In this document: positions 10,254 to 20,400 of the stretch, in pieces
Position numbering within the stretch: the first letter of the stretch is position 1
How the letters are laid out: each line of letters opens with the position of its first letter
Source of the DNA: Collinsella aerofaciens
GTDB lineage: Bacteria; Actinomycetota; Coriobacteriia; Coriobacteriales; Coriobacteriaceae
Length of the DNA stretch: 64,000 nucleotides
Direction: 5' to 3'
Assembly (NCBI RefSeq): GCF_009876115.1
Contig: NZ_WWSY01000001.1
Location: forward strand, 124,001-188,000
Translations under genes and position numbers: made by a program
The notes under the pieces: generated by a model
Told to the model about the DNA's origin: nothing
The model's input: the letters and a program-made list of their open reading frames with translations, nothing else
Databases searched by the model: none

Positions 10254-12680
10254 ATGAATAAGATCTTCGACAACAAGCAGGAGTTTACCGAGCTCTATCG
10301 CGATGCCGTCATGAGCATCAGCGGCAAGAGCGTCGAGGCCGCCAGCGACCTCGACCGCTTCAACGCCCTGGCCAAGCTCGTGGCCGAGAAGGCGCGCACC
10401 GTTGCCACCAAGAGCGACGCCCGCGCCACCGCCGAGGGCAAGAAGCGCGTGTACTACTTCTCGATCGAGTTTTTGATCGGCCGCCTGCTCGACAACTACC
10501 TGCTCAACTTTGGCGTGCGCGACATGGTCGCCGAGGCGCTCGACGACATGGGCTTTGACCTGTCCGTCATCGAGAACCAGGAGCCCGATCCGGCGCTGGG
10601 CAACGGTGGCCTGGGCCGCCTGGCCGCATGCTTCCTGGATTCCATGGCAGCCGAGGGCATTGCCGGCTACGGCAACGGCATGCGCTACCGCTACGGCCTG
10701 TTTAAGCAGGAGATCGTCAACGGCAGCCAGGTCGAGGCCACCGACGAGTGGCTCACCCACGGCTATCCCTGGGAGGTCCGTCGTCAGGACAAGGCCGTGA
10801 CCATCAAGTTTGGTGGCCACGTCGAGGGCTTTGAGGAGAACGGCCGCACGTTCTACCGAACGGTGGACACGCAGGACATCCTGGCCGTCCCCTATGACAT
10901 CCCCGTGGTGGGCTATGCCGGCGAGACCGTCAACAAGCTGCGCGTCTGGGCCGCCGAACCGGTCGAGGAGCACTTCGATCTGGAGGCCTTCAACCGCGGC
11001 GACTACGCCCTGGCCGACGCCGAGCGCGCCGAGGCCGAGGCCATCAGCGCCATCCTCTACCCCAACGACGCCGGCGAGCACGGCCGTCTGCTGCGCCTGA
11101 AGCAGGAGTACCTGTTTGTCTCGGCCGGCATTTACAGCCTGCTCGACACCTTTGAAAAGGAGCACGGCGCTAACTGGGAGCTGCTGCCGCAGTTTGTGGC
11201 CATCCACACCAACGACACCCACCCCGCCATGTGCGGCCCCGAGCTCATGCGCATCCTCATCGACGAGAAGAAGCTCGAGTGGGATGACGCCTGGAACATC
11301 GTGACGCAGGTCGTGAGCTACACCAACCACACCATCCTGCCCGAGGCCCTGGAGAAGTGGCCCATCGGCACGTTCTCCAAGCTCCTCCCCCGCGTGTACC
11401 AGATCATCGACGAGATCAGCCGTCGTTGGCACGAGTCGTTCGACACCACGCAGGAGGGCTGGCAGGAGCGTCTGCGCCAGACCGCCATCCTGTGGGACGG
11501 CGAGATTCGCATGGCCAACCTGTCCGTGATCTGCAGCCACAGCGTCAACGGCGTGGCCAAGATTCACTCCGACATCATCAAGAACATCGTGCTCAAGGAC
11601 TTCTATGCCCTGACGCCCGAGAAGTTCAATAACAAGACCAACGGCATCTCGCACCGTCGCTTCTTTGCCGAGGCCAACCCCACCTATGCCAAGCTTGTGA
11701 CCGAGGCCATTGGCGATGGCTGGCTCAAGGACGCCTTTGAGCTGGAAAAGCTCAAAGAGTTCCAGAACGACACCGAGTTCCTGAAGGCCGTGGGTGCCTC
11801 CAAGCGCGCTAACAAGGAGCGCCTGACCGCCTACGTCAAGGCTGAGACCGGTCTGGTTATTGACCCCAACACCGTTTTCGATGTCCAGGTAAAGCGCTTC
11901 CATGCCTACAAGCGCCAGCTCATGAACATCATGAAGGTGATGGACATCTACAACCGTCGCATCGCTGATCCCAACTTCCACGTGACGCCGACGACCTTCA
12001 TCTTTAGCGGCAAGGCTGCCTCGAGCTACACCTTCGCCAAAGAGACCATCCGCCTCATTAACTCCGTGGCCGACGTCATCAACAACGACGCCCGTGTGAA
12101 CGAGGTCATGAAGGTTTGCTTTATCCCCAACTTCCGCGTGAGCAACGCCCAGCTCATCTACCCCGCCGCCGAGATCTCGGAGCAGATCTCCACGGCCGGC
12201 AAGGAGGCCTCGGGCACGTCCAACATGAAGCTCATGATGAACGGCGCCATTACGCTGGGCACCCTCGACGGCGCCAACATCGAGATCGCCGATCTGGCCG
12301 GCCGCGAGAACGAGGCCATCTTTGGTCTGACCGCTCCCGAGGTCGAGCAGCTCTGGGCATCCAACAGCTACTTTGCGTGGGACACCCTCAACAACGATCG
12401 CGAGCGTCTGGGCCGCGTGATGGACGAGCTCAAGGACAACACCTTTGCGGGTCTTTCGGGCAACTTTGAGAGCATCTACAACGAGCTCATGAACAACAAC
12501 GACCCCGACCTGGTCATGGCCGACTTCCGCAGCTACGTGGATGCTTGGGAAAAGCTCACGAACAGCTACGGCGACCAGGAGACCTGGAACCGCAAGGCTC
12601 TGCTCAACACCGCCTCCTCCGGCTGGTTCTCGTCCGACCGCACCATTCGCGAGTATCGCGACGAGATCTGGCACGCATAA
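10254..12680 (+). CDS. glgP: Glycogen phosphorylase
   Basis: 808 residues, normal for the family. Releases glucose-1-phosphate from the non-reducing ends of glycogen using PLP. The PLP-binding segment EASGTSNMKLMMNGA is present with the Schiff-base lysine at K659, followed by GTLDGANIEI. The N-terminal part contains NGGLGRLAACFLDS and RYRYGLFKQ. The ATG at 10254 has GGAAAGGAACGT upstream. It lies between glgB and glgC, so synthesis and breakdown genes share one cluster. Confidence 0.96.
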   Translation: MNKIFDNKQEFTELYRDAVMSISGKSVEAASDLDRFNALAKLVAEKARTVATKSDARATAEGKKRVYYFSIEFLIGRLLDNYLLNFGVRDMVAEALDDMGFDLSVIENQEPDPALGNGGLGRLAACFLDSMAAEGIAGYGNGMRYRYGLFKQEIVNGSQVEATDEWLTHGYPWEVRRQDKAVTIKFGGHVEGFEENGRTFYRTVDTQDILAVPYDIPVVGYAGETVNKLRVWAAEPVEEHFDLEAFNRGDYALADAERAEAEAISAILYPNDAGEHGRLLRLKQEYLFVSAGIYSLLDTFEKEHGANWELLPQFVAIHTNDTHPAMCGPELMRILIDEKKLEWDDAWNIVTQVVSYTNHTILPEALEKWPIGTFSKLLPRVYQIIDEISRRWHESFDTTQEGWQERLRQTAILWDGEIRMANLSVICSHSVNGVAKIHSDIIKNIVLKDFYALTPEKFNNKTNGISHRRFFAEANPTYAKLVTEAIGDGWLKDAFELEKLKEFQNDTEFLKAVGASKRANKERLTAYVKAETGLVIDPNTVFDVQVKRFHAYKRQLMNIMKVMDIYNRRIADPNFHVTPTTFIFSGKAASSYTFAKETIRLINSVADVINNDARVNEVMKVCFIPNFRVSNAQLIYPAAEISEQISTAGKEASGTSNMKLMMNGAITLGTLDGANIEIADLAGRENEAIFGLTAPEVEQLWASNSYFAWDTLNNDRERLGRVMDELKDNTFAGLSGNFESIYNELMNNNDPDLVMADFRSYVDAWEKLTNSYGDQETWNRKALLNTASSGWFSSDRTIREYRDEIWHA

Positions 12681-12714
12681 AGCGCGCGAGCTCCCTTTGC
12701 CGCACGGCATTACT

Positions 12715-12745
12715 CGACGGGCGTGACAGTGCGCCGCGCCCGTCG
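12715..12745. other. Hairpin in the glgP-glgC gap
   Basis: CGACGGGCG at 12715-12723 pairs perfectly with 12737-12745 across a 13-base loop. No T-run. It may adjust the glgP/glgC mRNA ratio. Confidence 0.4.
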
Positions 12746-12784
12746 CTAATGGGTTAGGAACATCGATGACAGAAGGAGAAATCG

Positions 12785-13933
12785 ATGAGTAAGAAAGAAT
12801 GCATCGCGATGCTCCTCGCAGGAGGACAGGGCAGCCGATTGGGGGCACTCACCCAAAAGATCGCCAAGCCGGCGGTTAGCTTTGGTGGCAAGTTCCGCAT
12901 TATCGACTTTTCGCTGTCCAACTGCTCCAACTCGGGCATCGACACGGTGGGCGTTCTGACGCAGTACCGTCCCTACCTGCTGCATGCCTACGTGGGCTCC
13001 GGCGAGGCGTGGGATCTGGACAGCCGCGACGGCGGCGTGTCGATCCTGCCGCCGTACGAGACGCAGACAGGCGGCGCCTGGTATGCGGGCACGGCCGACG
13101 CCATTACGCAGAACCTCGACTACATCAAGGCCAACGACCCCAAGTACGTCCTGATTCTTTCGGGCGATCACCTGTATCGCATGGACTACCGCAAGATGCT
13201 CAAGACGCACATTGAGAACAACGCCGACCTCACGGTGAGCGTTATGCCCGTGCCGTGGGAGGAGGCCAGCCGCTTTGGCATCCTGACCACCGACCCCGAG
13301 GACGGCCGCATCACCAAGTTCACCGAGAAGCCCGAGAAGCCCGATTCGAACCTCGCTTCCATGGGCATCTACATCTTCTCGGCCGACGTGCTGATCGAGG
13401 CGCTCGAGGAGGACGCTCTGGACCAGCGCTCGAGCCACGACTTTGGCAAGGACATCATCCCCAAGCTGCTCGGTGAGAACAAGCGCCTGTACAGCTACGA
13501 GTTCCACGGCTTCTGGAAGGACGTCGGCACCATCGCCAGCTTCCATGAGACCTCGATGGACCTGCTGGGTAACAACCCCGAGTTCGATCTGTTCGACAAG
13601 AACTTCCCCATCATGTCCAACATCACCACGCGTCCGCCGCACTACATTGGCCCGGACGGCCGCCTAGACGACTGCCTGGTCTCCAATGGCTGCAAGATCT
13701 ACGGCACCGCTCGCCACTCGATCCTTTCGACCGATGTCATCATCGAGGAGCGCGCCGTGGTCGAGGACTCCGTGCTGCTGCCGGGTGCGCACGTTAAGAG
13801 CGGCGCGCACATCTGCCGCGCTATTTTGGGCGAGAACTCCACGGTCGAAGAGGGCGTGAAGCTCGGCTCTGTCGATACCACCAAGGATACGGCCGTCGTT
13901 GGAAATGACGTCGTTATCGGGAAGGGGGAATGA
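12785..13933 (+). CDS. glgC: Glucose-1-phosphate adenylyltransferase, catalytic subunit
   Basis: 382 residues. Makes ADP-glucose, the committed step of glycogen synthesis. Shows the pyrophosphorylase motif [48 protein letters not shown] and the sugar-site motif [14 protein letters not shown], then a left-handed beta-helix tail. The start has AGAAGGAG upstream. glgD begins 5 bases after its stop, so the two are probably translated together as a heteromeric enzyme, as described for glgC/glgD pairs in Firmicutes. Confidence 0.96.
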   Translation: MSKKECIAMLLAGGQGSRLGALTQKIAKPAVSFGGKFRIIDFSLSNCSNSGIDTVGVLTQYRPYLLHAYVGSGEAWDLDSRDGGVSILPPYETQTGGAWYAGTADAITQNLDYIKANDPKYVLILSGDHLYRMDYRKMLKTHIENNADLTVSVMPVPWEEASRFGILTTDPEDGRITKFTEKPEKPDSNLASMGIYIFSADVLIEALEEDALDQRSSHDFGKDIIPKLLGENKRLYSYEFHGFWKDVGTIASFHETSMDLLGNNPEFDLFDKNFPIMSNITTRPPHYIGPDGRLDDCLVSNGCKIYGTARHSILSTDVIIEERAVVEDSVLLPGAHVKSGAHICRAILGENSTVEEGVKLGSVDTTKDTAVVGNDVVIGKGE

Positions 13934-13937
13934 TCCG

Positions 13938-15065
13938 ATGATCAATCGCAAGGCCATCGGTTATATCACCGCTAACTACTCTTCGTCCTACGGCAGTGTC
14001 CTGCTCAAGGACCGCCCCATCGCGTCCGTTCCGTTTTTGGGCCGCTACCGCCTGATCGACTTCCCACTGTCCAACATGATGAATGCCGGCATTAAGACCG
14101 TCGGCGTCGTCATGCCGGGTAACTACCGTTCGCTAATCGACCACGTGGGCTCGGGCAAGGACTGGGGCCTTGACCGCAAGAAGGGCGGCCTGTTCATGGT
14201 GCCCGGCAACGCGTATGGCACCACCAAGGGCGGTATGCGCTTCCTGCTGCGCGACATCATTTCCAACAAGACGCTGTTCCAGCGCTCGGAGAAGCCCTAT
14301 GTCGTGATGATGGGCACCAACATCATCTTTAACATGGACCTCAACACCATCATCGAGGCGCACGAGAACTCCGGCGCCCAGATGACCGTGGTGTACTGCA
14401 AGGCCACGCGCAACGTCGAAGACGAGACCAAACTCGAGATTAACGAGAACGGTCGCCTGACGGGCGTGAGCGCCGGCGTCGTGTATGGCGACAACGCGTC
14501 TATGGACTGCTGCATCGTCAACCGTGAGACGCTGCTCGAGATCATCGACCACTACCAGGCCGCCGACTATCTGGACCTGCTCGAGGCACTCCAGGGCGAC
14601 TTTGGCAACATCGACGTGTGCAGCTACGAGTACAGGGGCGAGGTCGTGGGCGTGTTTAGCGAGAAGTCGCTGTATCGCCGCAGCATGGACCTGCTCGACC
14701 AGACCGTGGCCGATCAGCTCTTTGACCCCGAGCGCCCAATCCTGACCAAGGCCCACGACGTGCCGCCTTCGCGCTATGCGACCGGCAGCCACGCGTGCAA
14801 CTCGATCATCTCGGCCGGCTGCATCATCAAGGGCACCGTACGCAGCTCGATCCTGTCGCGCGGCGTCGTGGTCGAGGAAGGCGCTTCGGTGACCAACTCG
14901 ATCATCAACCAGAGCTGCATCATCAAGAGCGGCGCCCGGGTCGAGAATGCCATTCTGGACAAGAACAACGTGGTTCCCACCAACACCGAGCTTCGCGGCA
15001 CGCCCGAGAACATCCTGGTGCTGGGCAAGGCTCCGTTAACTTCCGACACCACCATCGTACGTTAA
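13938..15065 (+). CDS. glgD: Glucose-1-phosphate adenylyltransferase regulatory subunit
   Basis: 375 residues, homologous to GlgC throughout, but the N-terminal glycine-rich catalytic loop is replaced (ITANYSSSYGSVLLKDRP), typical of non-catalytic GlgD subunits. VPFLGRYRLIDFPLSNMMN and a C-terminal beta-helix are kept. The ATG at 13938 is chosen because GAAGGGGG precedes it and the alternative start at 13899 lies inside glgC. Confidence 0.93.
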   Translation: MINRKAIGYITANYSSSYGSVLLKDRPIASVPFLGRYRLIDFPLSNMMNAGIKTVGVVMPGNYRSLIDHVGSGKDWGLDRKKGGLFMVPGNAYGTTKGGMRFLLRDIISNKTLFQRSEKPYVVMMGTNIIFNMDLNTIIEAHENSGAQMTVVYCKATRNVEDETKLEINENGRLTGVSAGVVYGDNASMDCCIVNRETLLEIIDHYQAADYLDLLEALQGDFGNIDVCSYEYRGEVVGVFSEKSLYRRSMDLLDQTVADQLFDPERPILTKAHDVPPSRYATGSHACNSIISAGCIIKGTVRSSILSRGVVVEEGASVTNSIINQSCIIKSGARVENAILDKNNVVPTNTELRGTPENILVLGKAPLTSDTTIVR

Positions 15066-15097
15066 CGTTGGCACCGCAACATCGCTCGTAACATGTA

Positions 15098-15131
15098 GAA
15101 TAGCCGCCCGGTTTGTGCCAGGCGGCTATTC
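15098..15131 (+). terminator. Hairpin between glgD and glgA
   Basis: An 11-base perfect stem (GAATAGCCGCC and its complement) with a 12-base loop, ending about 15 bases before the glgA ribosome site. Only TCTCG follows, so it is more likely an attenuator or mRNA-stability element than a strong terminator. Confidence 0.45.
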
Positions 15132-15155
15132 TCGAATTGCAACATGGGAGACAAT

Positions 15156-17240
15156 ATGGCAGATTCCAGCAAAAAGATGCAGATCGTGTTTGCCTCGGCC
15201 GAGTGCGCACCGTTTGTAAAGACCGGTGGCCTGGGCGACGTGGCGGGCTCGCTGCCCGCGGCGCTTGTGCGCGCCGGCGCCGAGGTCATCGTCATGGTGC
15301 CCAAGTACGCCACCATCAAGGACGAGTACAAGGCGCAGATGGAGCACTTCTCCGACTTTTACGTGAGCCTGGGCTGGCGCAACGAGTACTGCGGTCTCGA
15401 GAAGCTCGAGCACGACGGCGTCACCTATATGTTCATCGACAACGAGCGCTACTTTGCGCGCGACTATCCGTACGGCTTCTTTGATGACGGCGAGCGCTTT
15501 GCGTTCTTCTCCAAGGCCATCACCGAGAGTCTGCAGCACCTGCCGGCCGGTTTTGAGTGCGACATCCTGCACTGCAACGACTGGCAGACGGCACTGGCGC
15601 CCGTGTTCTTGCGCGAGTTCTACCAGGGCCTGCCGCTGTACGACCGCGTCAAGACCGTGTTCTCTATCCACAACGTGGCGTTCCAGGGCCAGTTTAGCGA
15701 CACCGTGATGGAGGACATCCTGGGCGTGGCGCATATTCCGGCGGCCGCCTCGCAGCTGCGTTGCGACGCCTGCAGCATCAACTACATGCTGGGCGCGCTG
15801 CGCTATGCTGATGCCATCACCACGGTGAGCCCCACCTATGCCAACGAGATCCAGGCGCCCGAGTTTGGCGAGGGCCTGGATGGCGTGCTGCGCGAGCGTT
15901 CGTACGCGCTGCAGGGCATCCTTAATGGCATTGATGTGGCAGGCTTTGACCCGGCGACCGACAAGCGCATTGCCGCCAACTACACGGTTGAAGACCGCTC
16001 CGGCAAGGCCGTGTGCAAGGCCAAGCTGCAGGAAGAGCTGGGGCTCGAGGTTCGCGACGACCGTCCGCTTATGGTCATGGTCACGCGTCTGACGCGCCAG
16101 AAGGGCTTGGACCTGGTCATGTACGCGCTCGACCGCATCCTGGCCGGCGGCGTGCAGGTGGCGGTGCTGGGCACCGGCGACCGCGACTACGAGGACGGCC
16201 TGCGCTACTTCCAGGACAAGTACCCCGGCACCATGGCCGCGCGCATCGAGTTCGATCCGGCGCTGTCGCAGCGCATGTATGCCGCCGCCGATATGTTCCT
16301 GATGCCTTCGAAGTTTGAGCCCTGCGGCCTGTCGCAGATCATTGCCATGCGCTACGGCACCCTGCCCATCGTGCGCGAGACCGGTGGCCTCAAGGACACC
16401 GTGCAGCCGTACAACGAGTTTACCGGCGAAGGCACGGGCTTCTCGTTTAGCAACTTTAACGGCGACGAGATGGGCGACGCCGTATTCCGCGCGGCGCGCC
16501 TGTTCTGGGATAACCGCGACGCTTGGAACCAGCTGGTCACGCAGGCCATGAGCCAGGACTTTAGCTGGACGCGCTCGGCCGACAAGTATCTGGACCTGTA
16601 CTTCTTTATGCACCCGGAGATTGAGAGGCCGGCGGCTGTGGCTGAGTCTGAGGAGCCTGAGGCAGTTGAGTCCGAGACTGTGGCACCCGTTAAGGAACCC
16701 GCTGCTGCCGAGGAGCCCAAGGCCGAAGAGAAGCCAGTTGAAGCTAAGCCCGTTAAGGCCGAGCCTGAGGTGAAGGTCGCTGCGAAGCCTGCGGCTAAGA
16801 AGACCACGACTCGTAAGACGACGGCCAAGAAGGCCACAGCGACCAAGACGGCGGCAACCAAAACCACCGCTGCCAAGAAAATGACCACGCGCAAGCGCAC
16901 CACCGCAGCTGCCAAGAAGACCGCCGAGGCCGAGGCTGCTCCCGAGGTAAAGGCTAAGGCCGCCGTCGAGGCCAAGCCCGCCGTCAAGGCACCGACCAAG
17001 GCTGCTGCTCCCAAGGCGGAAGCTAAGGTCGAGGCCAAGCCCGCAGTAAAGGCCAAGCCGGTACCGAAGGCATCCGAAGCCAAGTCCGCTGCCGTCAAAG
17101 AGGAGCCCAAAGCCGAGGTAAAGGCCAAGCCCGAACCCGCCAAGAAGGCCCCGGTCTCCCCCGCCGCCGCGACCGAGGAAAAGGCTCCGAACAAAAAGAC
17201 GTCCGTCCGCAAGGCAACGGCCACCCGCAAGCGCCGCTAG
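15156..17240 (+). CDS. glgA: Glycogen synthase (ADP-glucose) with long charged tail
   Basis: GT5 family; transfers glucose from ADP-glucose to glycogen. The catalytic part is about residues 1-490: FVKTGGLGDVAGSLP near the N-terminus, HNVAFQGQFSD, VTRLTRQKGLDLV, and the donor-site SKFEPCGLSQIIAMRYG. A tail of about 200 residues follows: first acidic (many E, A, P), then strongly basic with repeated AAKKTTTRKTT-like and AKPA units. Typical GlgA ends near 480 residues, so the tail is an addition. The ATG at 15156 has GGGAG at good spacing; an ATG at 15144 has none. Confidence 0.94.
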   Translation: MADSSKKMQIVFASAECAPFVKTGGLGDVAGSLPAALVRAGAEVIVMVPKYATIKDEYKAQMEHFSDFYVSLGWRNEYCGLEKLEHDGVTYMFIDNERYFARDYPYGFFDDGERFAFFSKAITESLQHLPAGFECDILHCNDWQTALAPVFLREFYQGLPLYDRVKTVFSIHNVAFQGQFSDTVMEDILGVAHIPAAASQLRCDACSINYMLGALRYADAITTVSPTYANEIQAPEFGEGLDGVLRERSYALQGILNGIDVAGFDPATDKRIAANYTVEDRSGKAVCKAKLQEELGLEVRDDRPLMVMVTRLTRQKGLDLVMYALDRILAGGVQVAVLGTGDRDYEDGLRYFQDKYPGTMAARIEFDPALSQRMYAAADMFLMPSKFEPCGLSQIIAMRYGTLPIVRETGGLKDTVQPYNEFTGEGTGFSFSNFNGDEMGDAVFRAARLFWDNRDAWNQLVTQAMSQDFSWTRSADKYLDLYFFMHPEIERPAAVAESEEPEAVESETVAPVKEPAAAEEPKAEEKPVEAKPVKAEPEVKVAAKPAAKKTTTRKTTAKKATATKTAATKTTAAKKMTTRKRTTAAAKKTAEAEAAPEVKAKAAVEAKPAVKAPTKAAAPKAEAKVEAKPAVKAKPVPKASEAKSAAVKEEPKAEVKAKPEPAKKAPVSPAAATEEKAPNKKTSVRKATATRKRR

Positions 17241-17276
17241 CACACAGACGATTCAAAACCTCATCAAACCCTAAGC

Positions 17277-17303
17277 AAGGGGCGCTCCAACCGGGCGCCC
17301 CTT
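17277..17303 (+). terminator. Terminator of the glycogen operon
   Basis: AAGGGGCGC at 17277-17285 pairs perfectly with 17295-17303; the RNA then reads CUCU. It lies 36 bases after the glgA stop. Confidence 0.75.
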
Positions 17304-17315
17304 CTCTGTAGGTAG

Positions 17316-17396
17316 TGGTAAAACGATTTTCTAGGACAACCGTTCGCCGATGGTAAACGGATGTTGTTTATACAGCCTGTGTACAACAGATATACT
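17316..17396 (+). promoter_or_regulatory. Promoter and candidate operators of the GH13-GH77 gene
   Basis: TATACT at 17391-17396 with TTTATA 18 bases upstream (17367-17372) is a plausible sigma-70 promoter. TGGTAAAACGATTTTCTA (17316-17333) and GGTAAACG (17352-17359) resemble the half-sites in front of glgB, so the same regulator may act at both places. Confidence 0.5.
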
Positions 17397-17457
17397 TATA
17401 TCCTGTGCGTAAAGCCCATGGCCCGCAGGCCGTGATTCTATTGAACTGGACCGTATT

Positions 17458-20400
17458 ATGAGATTGATTCACAACAGCCGTCTACCGCAGTTTCGCACTC
17501 CGTTTGGCGCTGTGACCACTGGAACTTCCGTTTCGCTCTCGGTGATTTTGGAGGATGCCGACCCCAACCAGGCAACGCTCACCCTGCGCACCTGGGTCGA
17601 TGAAATCGGTGAGTCTCGGTATCCCATGACGCACGAGGGCGACGGAATATTTACCGTAGAGCTTGAGTGCAACGAGCCCTGTCTTATCTGGTACAGCTTT
17701 ATCTGCAATATCGAAGGCCAGCCCGAGGTCCGCCTGGGCGCACCGCAGGGTCGCACCGGTGGCGAGGGCGTAACCTACGACTACGCCGAGGTCCCGTCTT
17801 TCCAGATTACCGTCTACACGCACCGCGAAGTGCGTCCCGAGTGGTACGAGCGTGGCATGGTCTACCAGATCTTCCCCGATCGCTACGCCCGAGATGAAAA
17901 CTGGCGCGAGCGCACGCTGGCCGAGGTCGAAAAACCACGCAACGGAATCCAGCGCCGCATGGTCGAGGACTGGAACGAGCCGCCCGTGTACGAGCGCGCC
18001 GAAGACGGCTCCATCAAAACCTGGGACTTCTACGGCGGGTCGCTCAAGGGCATCCAGGAAGACCTGCCTCGCATCGCCGAGCTGGGCTTTACGGCCATCT
18101 ACCTCAACCCCATTTTTGAAGCCGCGAGCAACCACCGCTACGACACGGCCGACTACACCAAGATCGACCCGATCCTGGGCACCGAGCAGGACTTTACCGA
18201 GCTGTGCCAGGCGGCCGAGAAGCTGGGCATCTCCATCATTCTGGACGGCGTCTTCAACCACACGGGCGATGACTCGATCTATTTCAACCGCTACGGCAAC
18301 TACCCCGGCGTGGGCGCGTGGCAGAGCGAGGATTCGCCATGGCGCGATGCGTTTTATTTCCACGAGGACGGCTCATACGACTGCTGGTGGGGCGTGGGCA
18401 ATATGCCCGCCATCAATGAGAGCTCCGAGCTGGTACGCGAGCGGCTTCTGGGCAAGGACGGCGTGATCCGTAAATGGCTACGTGCCGGCGCTCATGGCTG
18501 GCGCCTGGACGTGGCCGACGAGCTTTCGGACGATTTCCTGACCGAGATCAAGAAGGCAGTACTTGCCGAAAAGCCTGATGCACTGTTGCTCGGCGAAGTC
18601 TGGGAAGACGCCTCCAACAAGATCAGCTACGGCCATCTGCGTCGCTATCTGCAAGGCTCAGAGCTCGACTCGGCTATGGATTATCCCTTCCGCGACATGG
18701 TCATCGGCTTTTTGATGGGCTACAAGAACGCCTACCAGGCAGCCGAGGATATCGAGACCCTGCGCGAGAACTATCCGCGTGAGGCCCTGTCCTGCGCACT
18801 TAATCTGCTTTCGAGCCACGACCGTCCGCGCATTATCTCGGTGCTCGGCGGCGGCCCCGACGAGTCGCAGCTGCCCGAGTGCGAGCGCAGCAAATGGCGC
18901 CTGGACGAGAACTCGATGGGCCTGGCCAAGAGCCGTTTTTGGCTCGCCACGCTCATGCAGATGACCTTCCCCGGCGTGCCTTCGATCTACTACGGCGACG
19001 AATACGGCCTGGAGGGTCTAACCGATCCGGGCAACCGCCGCACCCTGCCGACCAAGGACCAACTGCACGACTTCGACACGCTGGCTATTGTCAAAAACGC
19101 CTCCGCCGTACGCCGCGCACTGCCGTTTATGATCGACGGCGAGATCAGGGCCTTCGCGCTCAACGACGAGGTGCTGGCATACAACCGCACCGGCAAGGAT
19201 GGCGAGTCCGCGACGGTTATCATCAACCGTAGTCTGCGCAATTCGCACCGCGTGACGATTCCGGCGCTCGCCGAATGCGCGAGTGACGTGATCAGCGGTC
19301 ACGAGTGCGAGATCCACAACGGCACGGTCACGCTCGATTTGTATCCGCTGGGCTCGTCGATCATCTATCACCATGCCGAGCAGCGCCTGCAGGAGCCGCT
19401 CGATCACGGCGCGGGCGTTGTGTGCCATATCACCTCGGTACCGACCGATGACGGCAAGCCCGGCACGATCGGCGCGCCAACGCGTCGTTTTATCGACCAT
19501 CTGGCCGCTATGGGCATGCGCTACTGGCAGGTCCTGCCTGTCAACCCGACGGACTTCTTCCGCTCCCCTTACGCCGGTCCTTCGGCCTTTGCAGGCAATA
19601 TCGACCTGCTGCCCGAAAGCCACGAGGAGCTGGCGGCCGACTTTGAAACTTGGAAGGCCCGTGGCGGCGAGGATGCCGATCCGCTGTACACCGCGTTTAA
19701 ACATCGCAATGCCGATTGGCTCGAGAAGTACTGCGTCTACATGGCCGTCAAAAAGTACTTTGAGGGCGAATCGCGCCACGATTGGCCGGCAGATGTTGCG
19801 CGCTACAACGAGCATCTGATCGACGACAAGCGCTTCCACGACGAGGCCGAGCTTCAGGCGTACATGCAGTACCGCTTTGACCTAGCCTGGTGCGAGCTCA
19901 TGAACTACGCGCACAAGAAGGGCATCGAGGTCATCGGCGATATCCCGATGTATGTCTCGGACGATTCGGCCGATGCATGGAGCGAGCCCGAGAACTTCTG
20001 GCTGTCCGATACCGGTAAGGCGATTGAGATTTCTGGCGCGCCGCCCGACAACTTTGCGCCCGAGGGCCAGGTGTGGGGCAACCCGACGTTCCGCTGGGAC
20101 CACATGAAGCAGAACGGCTATAGCTGGTGGATGGATCGCCTGCGTCGTGCGTTTTCGCTCTACGACCGCGTGCGCCTGGATCACTTCCTGGGATTCCACA
20201 GCTATTTCAGCATTCCCGCGGGCAAGGCATGCGCCGACGGGCGTTGGCTGGCAGGACCGGGCAAAGACCTGTTCCAGACCGCCTATGACGAGCTGGGTCC
20301 GCTCAACTTTATCGCCGAGGACCTGGGCTATCTGACGCCTGGCGTTCGTGCGATGGCTTCGACCTGCGGCTTCCCCGGCATGGACGTGCTGGAGTTTAGC

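Noticed and set aside
10212..12848. Very long open frame antisense to glgP
   Set aside because: Such frames are a by-product of high G+C coding sequence; the translation is V/L/G/D-rich without motifs, while the plus strand encodes an intact phosphorylase. The same holds for the long frames opposite glgA, gltX, sdaA and the cob genes.
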